Origin: Galeopsis tetrahit
Lineage: Eukaryota; Streptophyta; Magnoliopsida; Lamiales; Lamiaceae
DNA length: 64,000 nucleotides
Assembly: GCA_963675135.1 (NCBI GenBank)
Contig: OY776125.1
Location: forward strand, 48,762,513-48,826,512
Direction: 5' to 3'
Numbering within the stretch: the stretch's first letter is position 1; each line of letters begins with the position of its first letter. The notes below the pieces were generated by a model, which saw nothing but the letters and a program-made list of their open reading frames with translations, had not been told where the DNA came from and did not search any database. The position numbers and the translations under genes were made by a program. Shown here piece by piece: positions 35,067 through 44,833 of the stretch.

Positions 35067-35118
35067 TATTATATATTTATTGTATGAATTGTTATTATAT
35101 TTGTTTGTACTTTGTATA

Positions 35119-36067
35119 GGGTTGGGGTATATACCCCTCCAGCTTTTTTAGATACACTCCCCCGATAAATATACTCCCCTTAAAATACATCTCAGATAGA
35201 TGCACTCCCCCCAATTTGTCTATTATACCACGCCCCCATAAAAACCCTAATTTTCCTTCTTTCCTTCATTTTGCAAGTCGCCGCCCGCCGTGCCACTCTC
35301 TCCCTCTGCAAGTCGCTGCTCGCCGTGCCGCCCTCTCCCTCTGCAAGTCGCCGTGCCGCCAAGCCACCCGCCTCCGCGTCGCCCGCCTCTTTTTTTTTTC
35401 ATTTCTGCAACCAGCGGCGACGGCGCCCCCCTCGCCCAGCGCCGTCGCCGCCTCCTCCCCACCGCCCTCCTCTCTCCCCGACGGCCTTTCCCACCGCCCT
35501 GCGCACTCCCCCTCGCCGCCTGCGCCCAAGCCCTCCTTCCTCCCTCATTTTCTGTTTTTTTTTTTAATTCGGCAACAGGAAGCGGCTTCGCCACCTCCCT
35601 CTACCAGCGCCGCCGCCACCTCCTTCCCCCGCCGCCCTCTCCTTATGGTCGATTAATTGTTGTCGACCACAATATTTATGGTCGAACATTTCTTGTTGAA
35701 AATGAAGATTTTTTTAAAAAAAAATTCATTCGGTCAAATGTTGTCGACTGGAGTGATTTCCGTCGACAATCCATAGGCGACAATATAATTTGGGGTCGAC
35801 AAACCAGTGTCGATCGGTTTGTCGAAAAAAATGTTATTTTTTTTCTTCAAATTTTTATAATTATTTGGACGGCGGCGGCTGCCGGAGATGGTGCGGCGGC
35901 GTCTGCCGGAGATGGAGGATTGGCCGTCGGCGTAGGTTAAGTTTAAGGGGGTGTATCTATCTTAAATTTTACTAAAAGGGTAGATATGGTATTTTACATG
36001 CATATTTAATTAATAAATGTGAGGGGGAGTGTATTAAACAAAGCTGGAGGGGTATATACCCCAACCC
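35119..36067. mobile_element. Non-autonomous Mutator-type element A
   Basis: The termini GGGTTGGGGTATATACCCC (continuing TCCAGCTTT, 28 bp in all) are perfectly inverted at both ends, and similarity continues to about 44 bp. The flanks CTTTGTATA (35110-35118) and TTTTGTATA (36068-36076) match at 8 of 9 bases, fitting the 9-bp duplication of Mutator elements. The interior is very GC-rich (Pro/Arg/Ala low-complexity ORFs in all frames) and then AT-rich with GTCGAC-containing inverted words. No transposase. Confidence 0.75.
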
Positions 36068-36169
36068 TTTTGTATAAAGAGAGTTAAATATAGGCCCAAC
36101 TCGATTGGTATTGGGCCTCGAAATATGCTGCCTAGCCAGACTTAGGAAAGAACTATTGAAATATTTTTT

Positions 36170-37354
36170 GGGTCTGACTATATGCACCTCCATTTCAGTT
36201 TGATGCACTCCCCCATCAATCCCCCGATTTATACACTCCCCAAATTTAGGTCACACCCCCCTTCAAATGTCATAAATACCCCTCCTCTCATAACATATAT
36301 ATTACTACACACACCCCACCCTTCCTCTTCTTCCTCCCCATTTCCCCCAACCCACCTCCTCCTCCCTATTTCCTCAACAGTCGCCGCCGCCGCCCACCCC
36401 ACCCCCCGTCGCCGCCGCCCACCCCCACCCACCCTCGCCGCCGCCCCCTCCCCTCCCACCCTCGCCGCCGCCCCCTCCCCTCCCTTCCCACTCCCCCCGT
36501 TGTAAAAAAAAATAAAAAAATTGAAGCTTTGCGGCCGCGCGGCCGCTCCATCCCCCTCCCGTCCGACGCCGACGCAGGTTTGCCCCCTTCCTCCCGCCTC
36601 CCCCTCCTCCTCCTCCCATCGGTAAAAAAAAAAAAAGAAGAAGATATGCGGCTGCCCCATCCCCCTCCCGTCCGACGCCGACGCGACCCCCAGGTTTGCC
36701 CCCTTCCTCCCTCCCCCTCCTCCCATCTGTAAAAAAAAAAAAAAAAAAGATTGCGGCCGCCCCCTCCCCACCCCCTCTCCGACGCCGACCCACACCCAGC
36801 CCAGATTTGCCCAACTCCCAATTCCAATGTTAGGGTTTTCTGCAAAAATGCAGAAAATCCTAATTTTTTTTATTTTTTTTTTCATTTTCGACTATATAAT
36901 GTCGATTAAATACTCTCATCGGCAAATTGTTGTCGACGAGGGTGTATTTGATCGACATTACGTAGTCGAAAATGAATTTATTTTTTTTTTTTAATAATTT
37001 TCGACCAACCAGTGTCGACCACATACACTCCCGTCGATAACTCGTTGTCGACGGGAGTGTATGTGGTCGACACTGGTTGGTCGAAAATTAGTAAAAAAAA
37101 ATTGTGATTTTTTTGAGTGTATGGTTGATTTCTGTATTTTTTTTTTGAGCTTGATGGTCGCCGGAAATGGTGTCGCCGGCGACCGGAAGTTGTGGGTTAG
37201 AAAAATGTGAAAGAAATGAAGGGGGGTGCATTCAGTAGGGGATAGTACTGTATATTTAATGAAGGGTATTTTGGGTTTTTTACCCTATTATTTTATTAAA
37301 AAACTGAAAGGGGGAGTGCATCAAACTGAAATGGAGGTGCATATAGTCAGAACC
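36170..37354. mobile_element. Non-autonomous Mutator-type element B with 9-bp TSD
   Basis: 45-bp terminal inverted repeats start GGGTCTGACTATATGCACC on the left and, in reverse complement, GGTTCTGACTATATGCACC on the right, with one mismatch over the full length. ATATTTTTT occurs at 36161-36169 and 37355-37363, a 9-bp duplication. The interior has GC-rich low-complexity DNA (about 36310-36830) and two hairpins near the right end. No transposase. Like element A it has GCACTCCCCC-type subterminal words, so the two are relatives. Confidence 0.85.
36995..37090. repeat. Perfect 43-bp palindrome with 10-nt loop
   Basis: The left arm is 36995-37037, starting TAATTTTCGACCAACCAGTG; the right arm 37048-37090 is its exact reverse complement. 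A transcript would fold into a long perfect hairpin. A related but imperfect hairpin lies at about 36884-36974. Confidence 0.97.
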
Positions 37355-37589
37355 ATATTTTTTTTAAAAAAATACTATAAGGACCTTTTATTAATTAAAT
37401 ATTTTATCGAATGACAAAGTGAGTCCATAACAAAGCTATTACTGCCCAACAAAAACTTATTTCGAGGCCCAATACCAATCGAGTTGGGGATAACAAAGCT
37501 ATTAATTAAAAATACTATTAGGCCAACAAAAACTACTAACCCTTTTATATGTATTAATTAATTCCTTTTTTATATATGAATTAGGCCAA

Positions 37590-38355
37590 ATAATCATTTT
37601 TAGCCCACACTTTTCATTTTTAGGGCATATATCACATACTTTTCTTTTTAACTAAATTATATCCATACTTTTTATTTTGTTATTAAATTTAGTATAAGTT
37701 TTTTCTTTCATACCCATACTTTTCATTTTCATTCAAATGTAGCCTATAATTTTTATGTTTTACCAATTTTAGCAAATATATTTATCAATTAATTTAAAAT
37801 ACCAAAAAAATTAAAAATGTAAAAATTATATAATAATTAATTAGAAAAAAAATGTCTTAAATAATTAAAATCTAAAAAATTAAAAATTTAAAAATAATTG
37901 AGAATTGAAATTATCTAAAACTATTAAATTAAAAAGAGATTTACAAAATATATATAAAAAAATACAGTAATTGAAATAAATTGTACTCCCTCCATCAACC
38001 AAAAGTATGAACATACTTTTGGTGGACATAGAGAGTAATTTTTTTAAATTTTTTTTTATAGTGTCTAGATTAAAAAATATTACTATATAATTTTAGATTT
38101 TTTTTATAAAGTAAGGTATATTTATTAACGAATTAATTTAATTATATTGATAAAAAGTATGAGTATAAATTGAATAAGAGTAAAAAAAATATGTGCTAAA
38201 TTTGATGAAAAATGAAAAGTATGAGTATAATTTGGTTAAAAAAAATATGTGCTAGATTTGAGGAAAAAATTAAAAATATAGATATAATTTAATTAAAAAT
38301 AAAAATATGTGCTACATTTAATAAAAAGTGAAAAGTATGGGTTAAAATTGACAAT
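37590..38355. repeat. Degenerate long inverted repeat (fold-back element)
   Basis: The left part has phrases such as CATACTTTTCATTTTTA and TAAATTATATCCATAC. The right part has their complements (TAAAAATGAAAAGTATG-like, GTATGAGTATAATTT-like), repeated with many mismatches. Looks like an old fold-back MITE. AT-rich, no gene. Confidence 0.55.
37986..38035. mobile_element. Short Stowaway-like MITE inside the fold-back
   Basis: CTCCCTCCATC on the left and CATAGAGAG on the right surround a palindrome CCAAAAGTATG/CATACTTTTGG; TA flanks both sides. Confidence 0.6.
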
Positions 38356-39289
38356 TTCTATGAATTTTCAATTTTTTTGTCGGACCTTTAACTTATTAAA
38401 ATGATTCAAAATTATCCCCAATTACAAATTTGTTTTAGCCATGTTTCAGCTTGAAACTGTAAAATTATAAATATGGAAAATTAAACACGTTTATCTATTA
38501 AGCAATACTCCTCATGTATCTAATAAGCAAATATAATACTAATAAAAAAAAGTTAAGCAAATACAATTCCTCCAAGTCGCTTTTCTTTTGGAGAAGCAAT
38601 AGTTGCACTTGCATTAACCTCTCAATCCCAATCTTTGTTCGATTGATAGTCCCTTGTGGATCCATTATCTTAAAACTGGGAAAAATCTACATGATTTGGA
38701 GTACCTGCAACCTTCCCTAAAGCCTCAACATTTTCCTTGAATTTTAGAGTAAAATCGGAACCAAATCGGTAAAAATCAACCGAAAAAGTGTGTCCGTTAT
38801 TAGATTTAGAGGTCACGAAGGAAGCCTCGCCTAAGTTGACGACTTGGTAATAGGGAATAGGGTGAGTCTCCTCTGCACACTCGAGTGCCAGCCACCTTCT
38901 CCTTCCTTCCTTCCTTCCTTCCTCTTCTTCTTTTTTTTTTATTTTTTTATTATTATCCTATTTTCGCACTTATTTTTACTTTTGCAAATGTTTTTTCTCC
39001 CATATAAAAATGCAAGTAGTACATAATTACTAAAAAGTGTAACATTTTTTAGTAACTAAAAAGAGGTGTAACATTAATAACCAACAAAAATATGTGAAAA
39101 TATTTTTCAGCTACAATTCATAGCAATTATCATTAATATTATGTTGTCGTTTTTATCAAATTGTTCGATTAAAAATGAAAAAGGCAAAAATAAAATAAAA
39201 TGGGAGACAAATTCAAACCGTGTAATTCGACCTTATAAAAATGTTCATTTACTATTTAAGTTGTTGACATACTCAATAATAAATAATTT
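38356..39289. other. Noncoding DNA with CTTC microsatellite
   Basis: No gene. A (CTTC)n tract followed by T-rich sequence lies at about 38898-38955. Confidence 0.55.
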
Positions 39290-39632
39290 TCTTACATTTT
39301 TCAATTATAGTGACTTACACCTTTTAGTAATATTGTGTTGCACTTTTCACTTATAATCCACTTTTCACTAATATGTGTTATATTTTTCAGTTATACTCAC
39401 TTGCACTTTTTAATAAAAAATGTGTTGCACTTTTCAGTTATAGACTTATAGACATTTACACTTTACACTTTTCAGTTATAAATGACTTACATTTTTCATT
39501 AATATTGTGTTGCATTTTTCAGTTATAAATGACTTACATTTTTCATTAATATTATGTTGCATTTTTCAGTATACTTGCACTTTTTTATAATATTGTGTTG
39601 CAGTTTTCAGTAATATTGTGTTGCACTTTTTA
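39290..39632. repeat. Degenerate tandem repeat, about 45-55-bp units
   Basis: Words GTGTTGCACTTTTCAGTTATA and GACTTACATTTTTCATTAATA alternate about seven times with substitutions and indels. Single related words recur at about 40205-40290. Confidence 0.8.
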
Positions 39633-40063
39633 CACTACAAAAAAATTGAGATTTAGAGACGGATTAGATACCATAAACACTGTCTCTAAACAGGTTAGAA
39701 ACGGATTTTAGAACCATTTTCTATATGTTCCTAATCGCATGGTATCTAATGTTAGGAACGGTTTTCTAAATTCCGTTTCTAATAAGAGACGGATTTGAGA
39801 CCGTTGTTTTCGGTTTATAATGAGAGTCGGAATTTGACACCGTATATTCCCTTATCTAAACGATGAACGATCCATTTTATAAACGACATTTTATCGTCTC
39901 TAAATCCGTATCTAAACGATAAACGACCCGTTTTACATCCGGGTCAAAAATCTGTCTATAATTTCGTTTCTAAATTTAGAAACGACGTTTTGTCGTGTCT
40001 CTAAATCCGTATCTAAACGATAAACGACCCATTTTACATCCGGGTCAAAAATCCGTCTATCCA
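39633..40063 (+). mobile_element. CACTA transposon terminus with subterminal repeats
   Basis: CACTACAAAAAAATT at 39633 is the typical plant CACTA terminus. It is followed by subterminal words AGAGACGGAT and AAACGA in both orientations, and by an about 90-bp direct repeat (39873-39960 and 39972-40060; TAAATCCGTATCTAAACGAT in each). No opposite terminus or transposase found, so this is a remnant. Confidence 0.65.
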
Positions 40064-40066
40064 AGA

Positions 40067-40377
40067 GTTAACAACCCAATCCCCATTCCAAGCCCGAACC
40101 CGACCCGACACCCATCCCACCCCACCCTGCAACAACCCCCTCTTCAATTATTTAATGGTAAAGTCTAGTATGCACTCGAGTGCATGCTGTGCACCCTAGT
40201 CCATGTGCACTTTTCAGTTTACTGACTTACACTTTTTGGTAAATGGTGTTGCACTTTTTGGTGTTGCACTTTTCAGTTTACTGACTTACAACCCAAACCC
40301 ACACTGTCCCAGCCCGAACCCAACCCGACACCGATCCCACCCCACCCTGCAACTACCCCCCTCTCCAACTATTTAAT
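40067..40377. repeat. Direct repeat pair, about 85-90 bp
   Basis: 40067-40154 and 40287-40377 share AGCCCGAACCCRACCCGACA and ATCCCACCCCACCCTGCAAC with scattered differences; between them are copies of CACTTTTCAGTTTACTGACTTACA. Confidence 0.8.
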
Positions 40378-40395
40378 TGACATTTTTTTGGTCTA

Positions 40396-40454
40396 TATGG
40401 GAATTGAACCCAAGTGGGCAAGTGTCTATTATTGAGCATCTGCCACTAGGACAG
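40396..40454 (-). other. tRNA-like module
   Basis: On the minus strand TGTCCTAGTGGCAGATGC (A-box-like) is followed by GGGTTCAATTCCC, an exact B-box. The spacing suits a tRNA-derived RNA polymerase III promoter, but there is no closed acceptor stem. Likely a SINE or MITE relic. Confidence 0.5.
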
Positions 40455-41099
40455 ATAACACTTTTGTTTTATCTTTTAATATTAATTGTATATGTATATT
40501 AATTTATTTCTTTTACATGTATTCAAATTGTAACTTTTAAATTTGTAAATGTAATTTTTTTTTATTAATTTCTAAAAATTGTAATTACTCACAACTGTTA
40601 ATAAGCTGTAAAATACTAAGAACTATGCATCGTTTAGACACTTTATTTTATTATAATAGTTTAAGATATGTAATTAATTGATTAATTTGTAACTTTAAAA
40701 ATATATAAAAAAATTGTTATTGAATAATTTCAATTGTAAAATTCGATCTTACTTTATAAATTCAAATAAATTAATTAAATTACTTTTAATCTTCTTCTTC
40801 TTCTTCTTCTTCATAGTCATTCTCCTCTTGAAGGTTGAATCCTCTTTTCCTTTCTCTTTTTCTCCCTTAGACGCAAATCCTCTTCTGATAGAGTTGCCTT
40901 TCTTAGAGCAATAGGAATATTGTCAGCGTGGTCTTCTTATTCATTTAATGATTCTTGTATATGAGGAAGAGCTAACATGGGTTGCTTTTCATTTGAAGCA
41001 GCTTTGGCTAAGACAGATTGCTCAACTCTTGCCAAGTCTGCACTAGACAAGTGAAGTGTGGAAGAATCAGTAGTCTGCACTAGACAGATTGCTCAACCC
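40455..41099. other. AT-rich DNA grading into copia remnant
   Basis: No gene to about 40780; after that the minus strand shows eroded coiled-coil coding sequence belonging to the accessory ORF at 41100-43266. Confidence 0.5.
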
Positions 41100-43266
41100 T
41101 TAGCTGATGAGGGTCTTGACTTGCTCGTCCTGAGCCTTCAATCGCTATTCTGATTCTGCCAATCTCCTGGCCAGAACAGCTTGAACTTCAACTGACTTTC
41201 TCATCTCCTCTAATAACTTAGCTCTGTCCTCTTCTTCCCCCTTTTTGGTATCATCAATTTGGGAAGTGAGAGTTTGATCAAGCTTCTTGAACTCTTCTTG
41301 AATGGCCGATGCAACAACGTTCACATCTAGAACAACAGGGATGGAGTTTAACTTGCCAGTCAGTTGAATGACAAGATGAGATAGTTGATTTTCACTTAAC
41401 TTCAACTTCTCATTTTGAGATTCCAGCTCGAGGTTAAGGTCCTTCGACCGATCTAGTTGTTGTAGTAGATCCTTCTATTGCTTGGCTGCTGTCTTTTCAA
41501 ATTCAGCAAACTTAGACAGGAGTTGTTGAGTAGAGGCATGTTCTCGTTCTTGACTTCTCTTCAACTTATCTTCCTTGTAGTCATCCATTGCCTTCATCAT
41601 ATCTGTTCTGGAGGCATGATCCATTTTAGTGATTGCATTTTTCATATTGTGCGCATTGAGTTGGATAAAGTTATCCACCTTCCTCATTATGGCATCACCA
41701 AAGTTGCTGTCAAAGTACCTTTTCATACATAGCCGAACAGCGTCGCAGATGACCTTATCTTCTGATGATTCTCTCTGGTGGAGACGAAGGCTTAAGTCAT
41801 TGAGTTGTGGGGTAAGGCCATCAAAGACATGATGTGAGAGGTCGACTAGCAGCTGAGTAATAAGAAAAAGACTTGTTGAATTAGGCTGGATAACAAGAGT
41901 GTAAGTAGCTAGGCGACTCTCCTTGCTTGGATAAACATACACATCTTCAAAGATAGAAGTGGATGGAAGTAGATGTGCAGTAGAGGTGCAGAGTTGATCC
42001 CATTCTTCATGTTCCCTTTTAGACATAGTCGGAGCAGGTCTGGAACTAAGAATGTTGAGAGTTTGATTGATTTGAGTATAGAGGGACAGGTCAGCTGATG
42101 GAATTATTGCCAGCTGAGTATCCACCTCGTCTGATTCTGGTTCAAGAAATTCTTGCATCCTCTCTTCTCTAGTTCTCCTTTCAAAGGCAACCGATCCTAT
42201 ATCTGCATCCACTGTATTTAGAACAATTTCGTCATCTCCTTCTTCAAAGGTAAACTTCTCCTCAGCTCTACGAGCTGGCTGTTCAACCCTCTCGGATCCC
42301 TGAGCCTCTGAGATTTGGGATTGTGAAGGCTTAGCTGTTACAATTTCTTGTAACTGATCTGGTTGAACAATGGGCCATGTATTAGCTGATGTAGTGAATG
42401 TTCCCATCACCGTATCACTTACAACTTTTAACAATAATGCCTCTGAGACCAAGGACTCGTCTTGGGCATTAACATCAGCTACTTGCACAGCTTCTGTCTC
42501 TAGCTTAACTGATTGCTCAACTTCCTTGCCAGACTGCTCAGTTGATCTCCCAACTAAGTCAGTTGCAGGGTCAGCTAATACTCCATCAGCGTTCACTCCG
42601 ACTAGATCCTGTGAAGGGTTTTCATCGTTGTTTTTGCCTTGCTCAACTCTGGATTCGGGTCCATCGTCGCTGTTGTCTTTCTTTTCCTCAACAGTCTCTT
42701 AGACTTGTAGTTTCGAAAGCTTTCCAAGCTTTCTAGCGACAAGCATAGGGAGTGAGTCATCAGAATGAAGACAAAAGGCATCTTCTACTTCAGCAGACTC
42801 AATCTGCTCCAACTCCTAGTCGTAGAAGTTATCATTCCCACCTTTCTCTTCAATCACGATGGTCAACCTATGAATACTGCCTTTCCTCAGCTGCCTCCAG
42901 GTCTAGATACGAAGAACTGATTCGAAGAGTCCTTCGTCTGACATCGACTCTGGTAGTCGATTTGAGCTTTGCACTTATCTCAAGTCGCATAAATTGCTCA
43001 GTAATTCCGATGGGGTAGTTTGAGAGGTTTGGATTATAAGGAGTGGGGATAAAAGTAGGCTTGTTTGTTTTCTCGACTAGGTCTGGTCGAGCAACATCTA
43101 TTATAGTTTCTATGTTTGATGGGGATGGGGAATTTGAAACTTCAGCATAAGATTTTGCAATCTCAGTTGTTGTTTCCAAGGGGTTGATGATAGGGCAAGT
43201 GCGGTTCAACAAAAATAATGTTTGTTGTCTTAATCTCTTTGTTTCTTGAAGTTTGATTTGAAACAA
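41100..43266 (-). pseudogene. Decayed accessory (env-like) ORF of an older copia element
   Basis: The main open block (42596-41475, continuing upstream to about 42700) has an acidic, low-complexity N-terminal part. A helical C-terminal region (MKNAITKMDHASRTDMMKAM, then coiled coil) follows and continues at 41405-41145. An upstream block (43266-42868) is basic and ends ISSYLDLEAAEERQYS. Several stops (for example TAA near 42699) and frameshifts lie between blocks. The style resembles the accessory ORF in the adjacent SIRE-like element, so I infer an older relative into which that element inserted at 43286. No known catalytic motif; function unknown. Confidence 0.55.
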
Positions 43267-43285
43267 GCTTGTCTTAATCTCTTTG

Positions 43286-44610
43286 TGTTGGTCCCAAAGT
43301 TGAGTTAAGATTGATTAAGCTAGTAAAAGTCTAGAGGGGAGGAGTGAATAGACTTTTAAAAATCTTTCAAAATATCAGAGTTATATGCGGAATAGTGTTC
43401 TGAATAGTACTGTTCTTACTGAGTCAGATCAGTACTTCCAGTTTCAGTTTTATACTCAACTTAGATTTTGAACTTTAATATGTATGTTAAACAAATATCA
43501 AACAGTAAGTAAATCAACACACACGATTTATAGTGGTTCGACAAATGTCTACATCTACTCTCACAACTCCAGTCGTGATATTTTATTAACTCTTCCTTCT
43601 TGAGTTTCTTGTGGCTTAAAGTCCCAAGACTAAGACTGTGATCTTATCGATTATACCACCAGGTATATCTTCGATCTACTAGTAATTTCACAAGTAAATA
43701 GCACACTTGTTTTACAAAAAATCACAAACTAAACAGTAAAGTAAAACTTCTCTTAGAATGTAGCCTTTGAATCTTCAATTCAGTACGATGGCTTCTTCTC
43801 TTCTTTGATCTCCTTCAACTCTGTGAGTTCTTGAATGCACTTTGATTGCTTTTGAATGCTCTTAGATCAGTAGTAGCAGTTTTAGTAGTCTTTTCAAGTA
43901 GAAGATCATACGGTATTTATAGACTTTAGTATGACAGTTAGCAGTTTGTGAAACTAACTCTCAACTAACTCTAAAACCGTTTCTTGTAACTTATCCTTTT
44001 TGTAACCGACTTAACTTCTTATCTCCAAGTCAGCATATCTTCAGATATATTCAGTTACGCTTTAAATAAGTTTTCCAAACTTATCCTTTAATCACACCAA
44101 CTCAGCACAGTAAACTACTGTTCTGACTTTTACTGTTCTGAGCCAGTCAGCATAGTTCTCAACTTTTGTTCTGCGCTTCTTCAGAATACTTCTCTTGTAT
44201 TTCTGAACTTCATCTTTACTCTTCATAGTCTTCTTACTTTGAAGTAGTCTTCTGAGTCTTCTGATCTTATTCTATTCTACTGTTCTGAACTTTTACAACG
44301 CTGAATACAACCGAATACAAACTTACATATATAAAACCTATCTATACACCAACTGAACTACATACAGAAGAGTATATCTAAGTTCTATTCTATAAGCTGT
44401 GTATATAATACTTTATCAGCTTAGTTCCTAACAGTTCATATATCAGATCAGTAAACTCATAAGATCAGTAAACTCAGTTTTCATGACTTATCTAGATGAC
44501 TTAGTTAAGATGACTTCCAACCACATATATCATTATCTTCAAGTTGCTTTTGGCCATCAAAACATATAATCATCAACTAGAATATTGTTTCAAGGATTCA
44601 TATCCCAACG
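43286..44610 (-). repeat. 3' LTR of the SIRE-like element
   Basis: On the plus strand it starts TGTTGGTCCCAAAG and ends TATCCCAACG, where CA is expected at the end (one substitution). It contains GATTTATAGTGGTTCG near 43526, which is shared with the LTRs at 56298 and 62449. Length 1325 bp. A purine-rich tract follows on the correct side for a minus-strand element. Confidence 0.8.
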
Positions 44611-44833
44611 ATTTCCCCCTTTTTGATGAAGCCAAAACTACTTAAATGTTAATAAATCAGTAATTAAGTAATTAGTCAATCATAACAGTTCATCAAGTCA
44701 AAATCTCAGATTCATATTCAGATAAGATCAGATAATTCACATATTACACATAATAACAGAATATGAAATACAGAAATATATAAAAATAAAGATAAGGTAA
44801 AGAAATGTTATCTTGTGAGCTTGTCCTACATCT
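44611..44833. other. 3' untranslated spacer of the SIRE-like element
   Basis: Contains the polypurine tract (minus strand) next to the LTR and then AT-rich spacer to the end of the accessory ORF. Confidence 0.6.

Larger units (their letters stand above)
36095..37488. repeat. Perfect 30-bp inverted repeat flanking element B
   Basis: 36095-36124 starts CCCAACTCGATTGGTATTGG; its exact reverse complement is at 37459-37488. The Mutator-type element B lies between them, so B inserted into the loop of an older inverted repeat or TIR element. Confidence 0.9.

Noticed and set aside
35216..36885. Long ORFs in several frames on both strands (Pro/Arg/Gly-rich)
   Set aside because: They arise from GC-rich low-complexity DNA inside non-autonomous elements; no frame shows a domain or consistent codon use.
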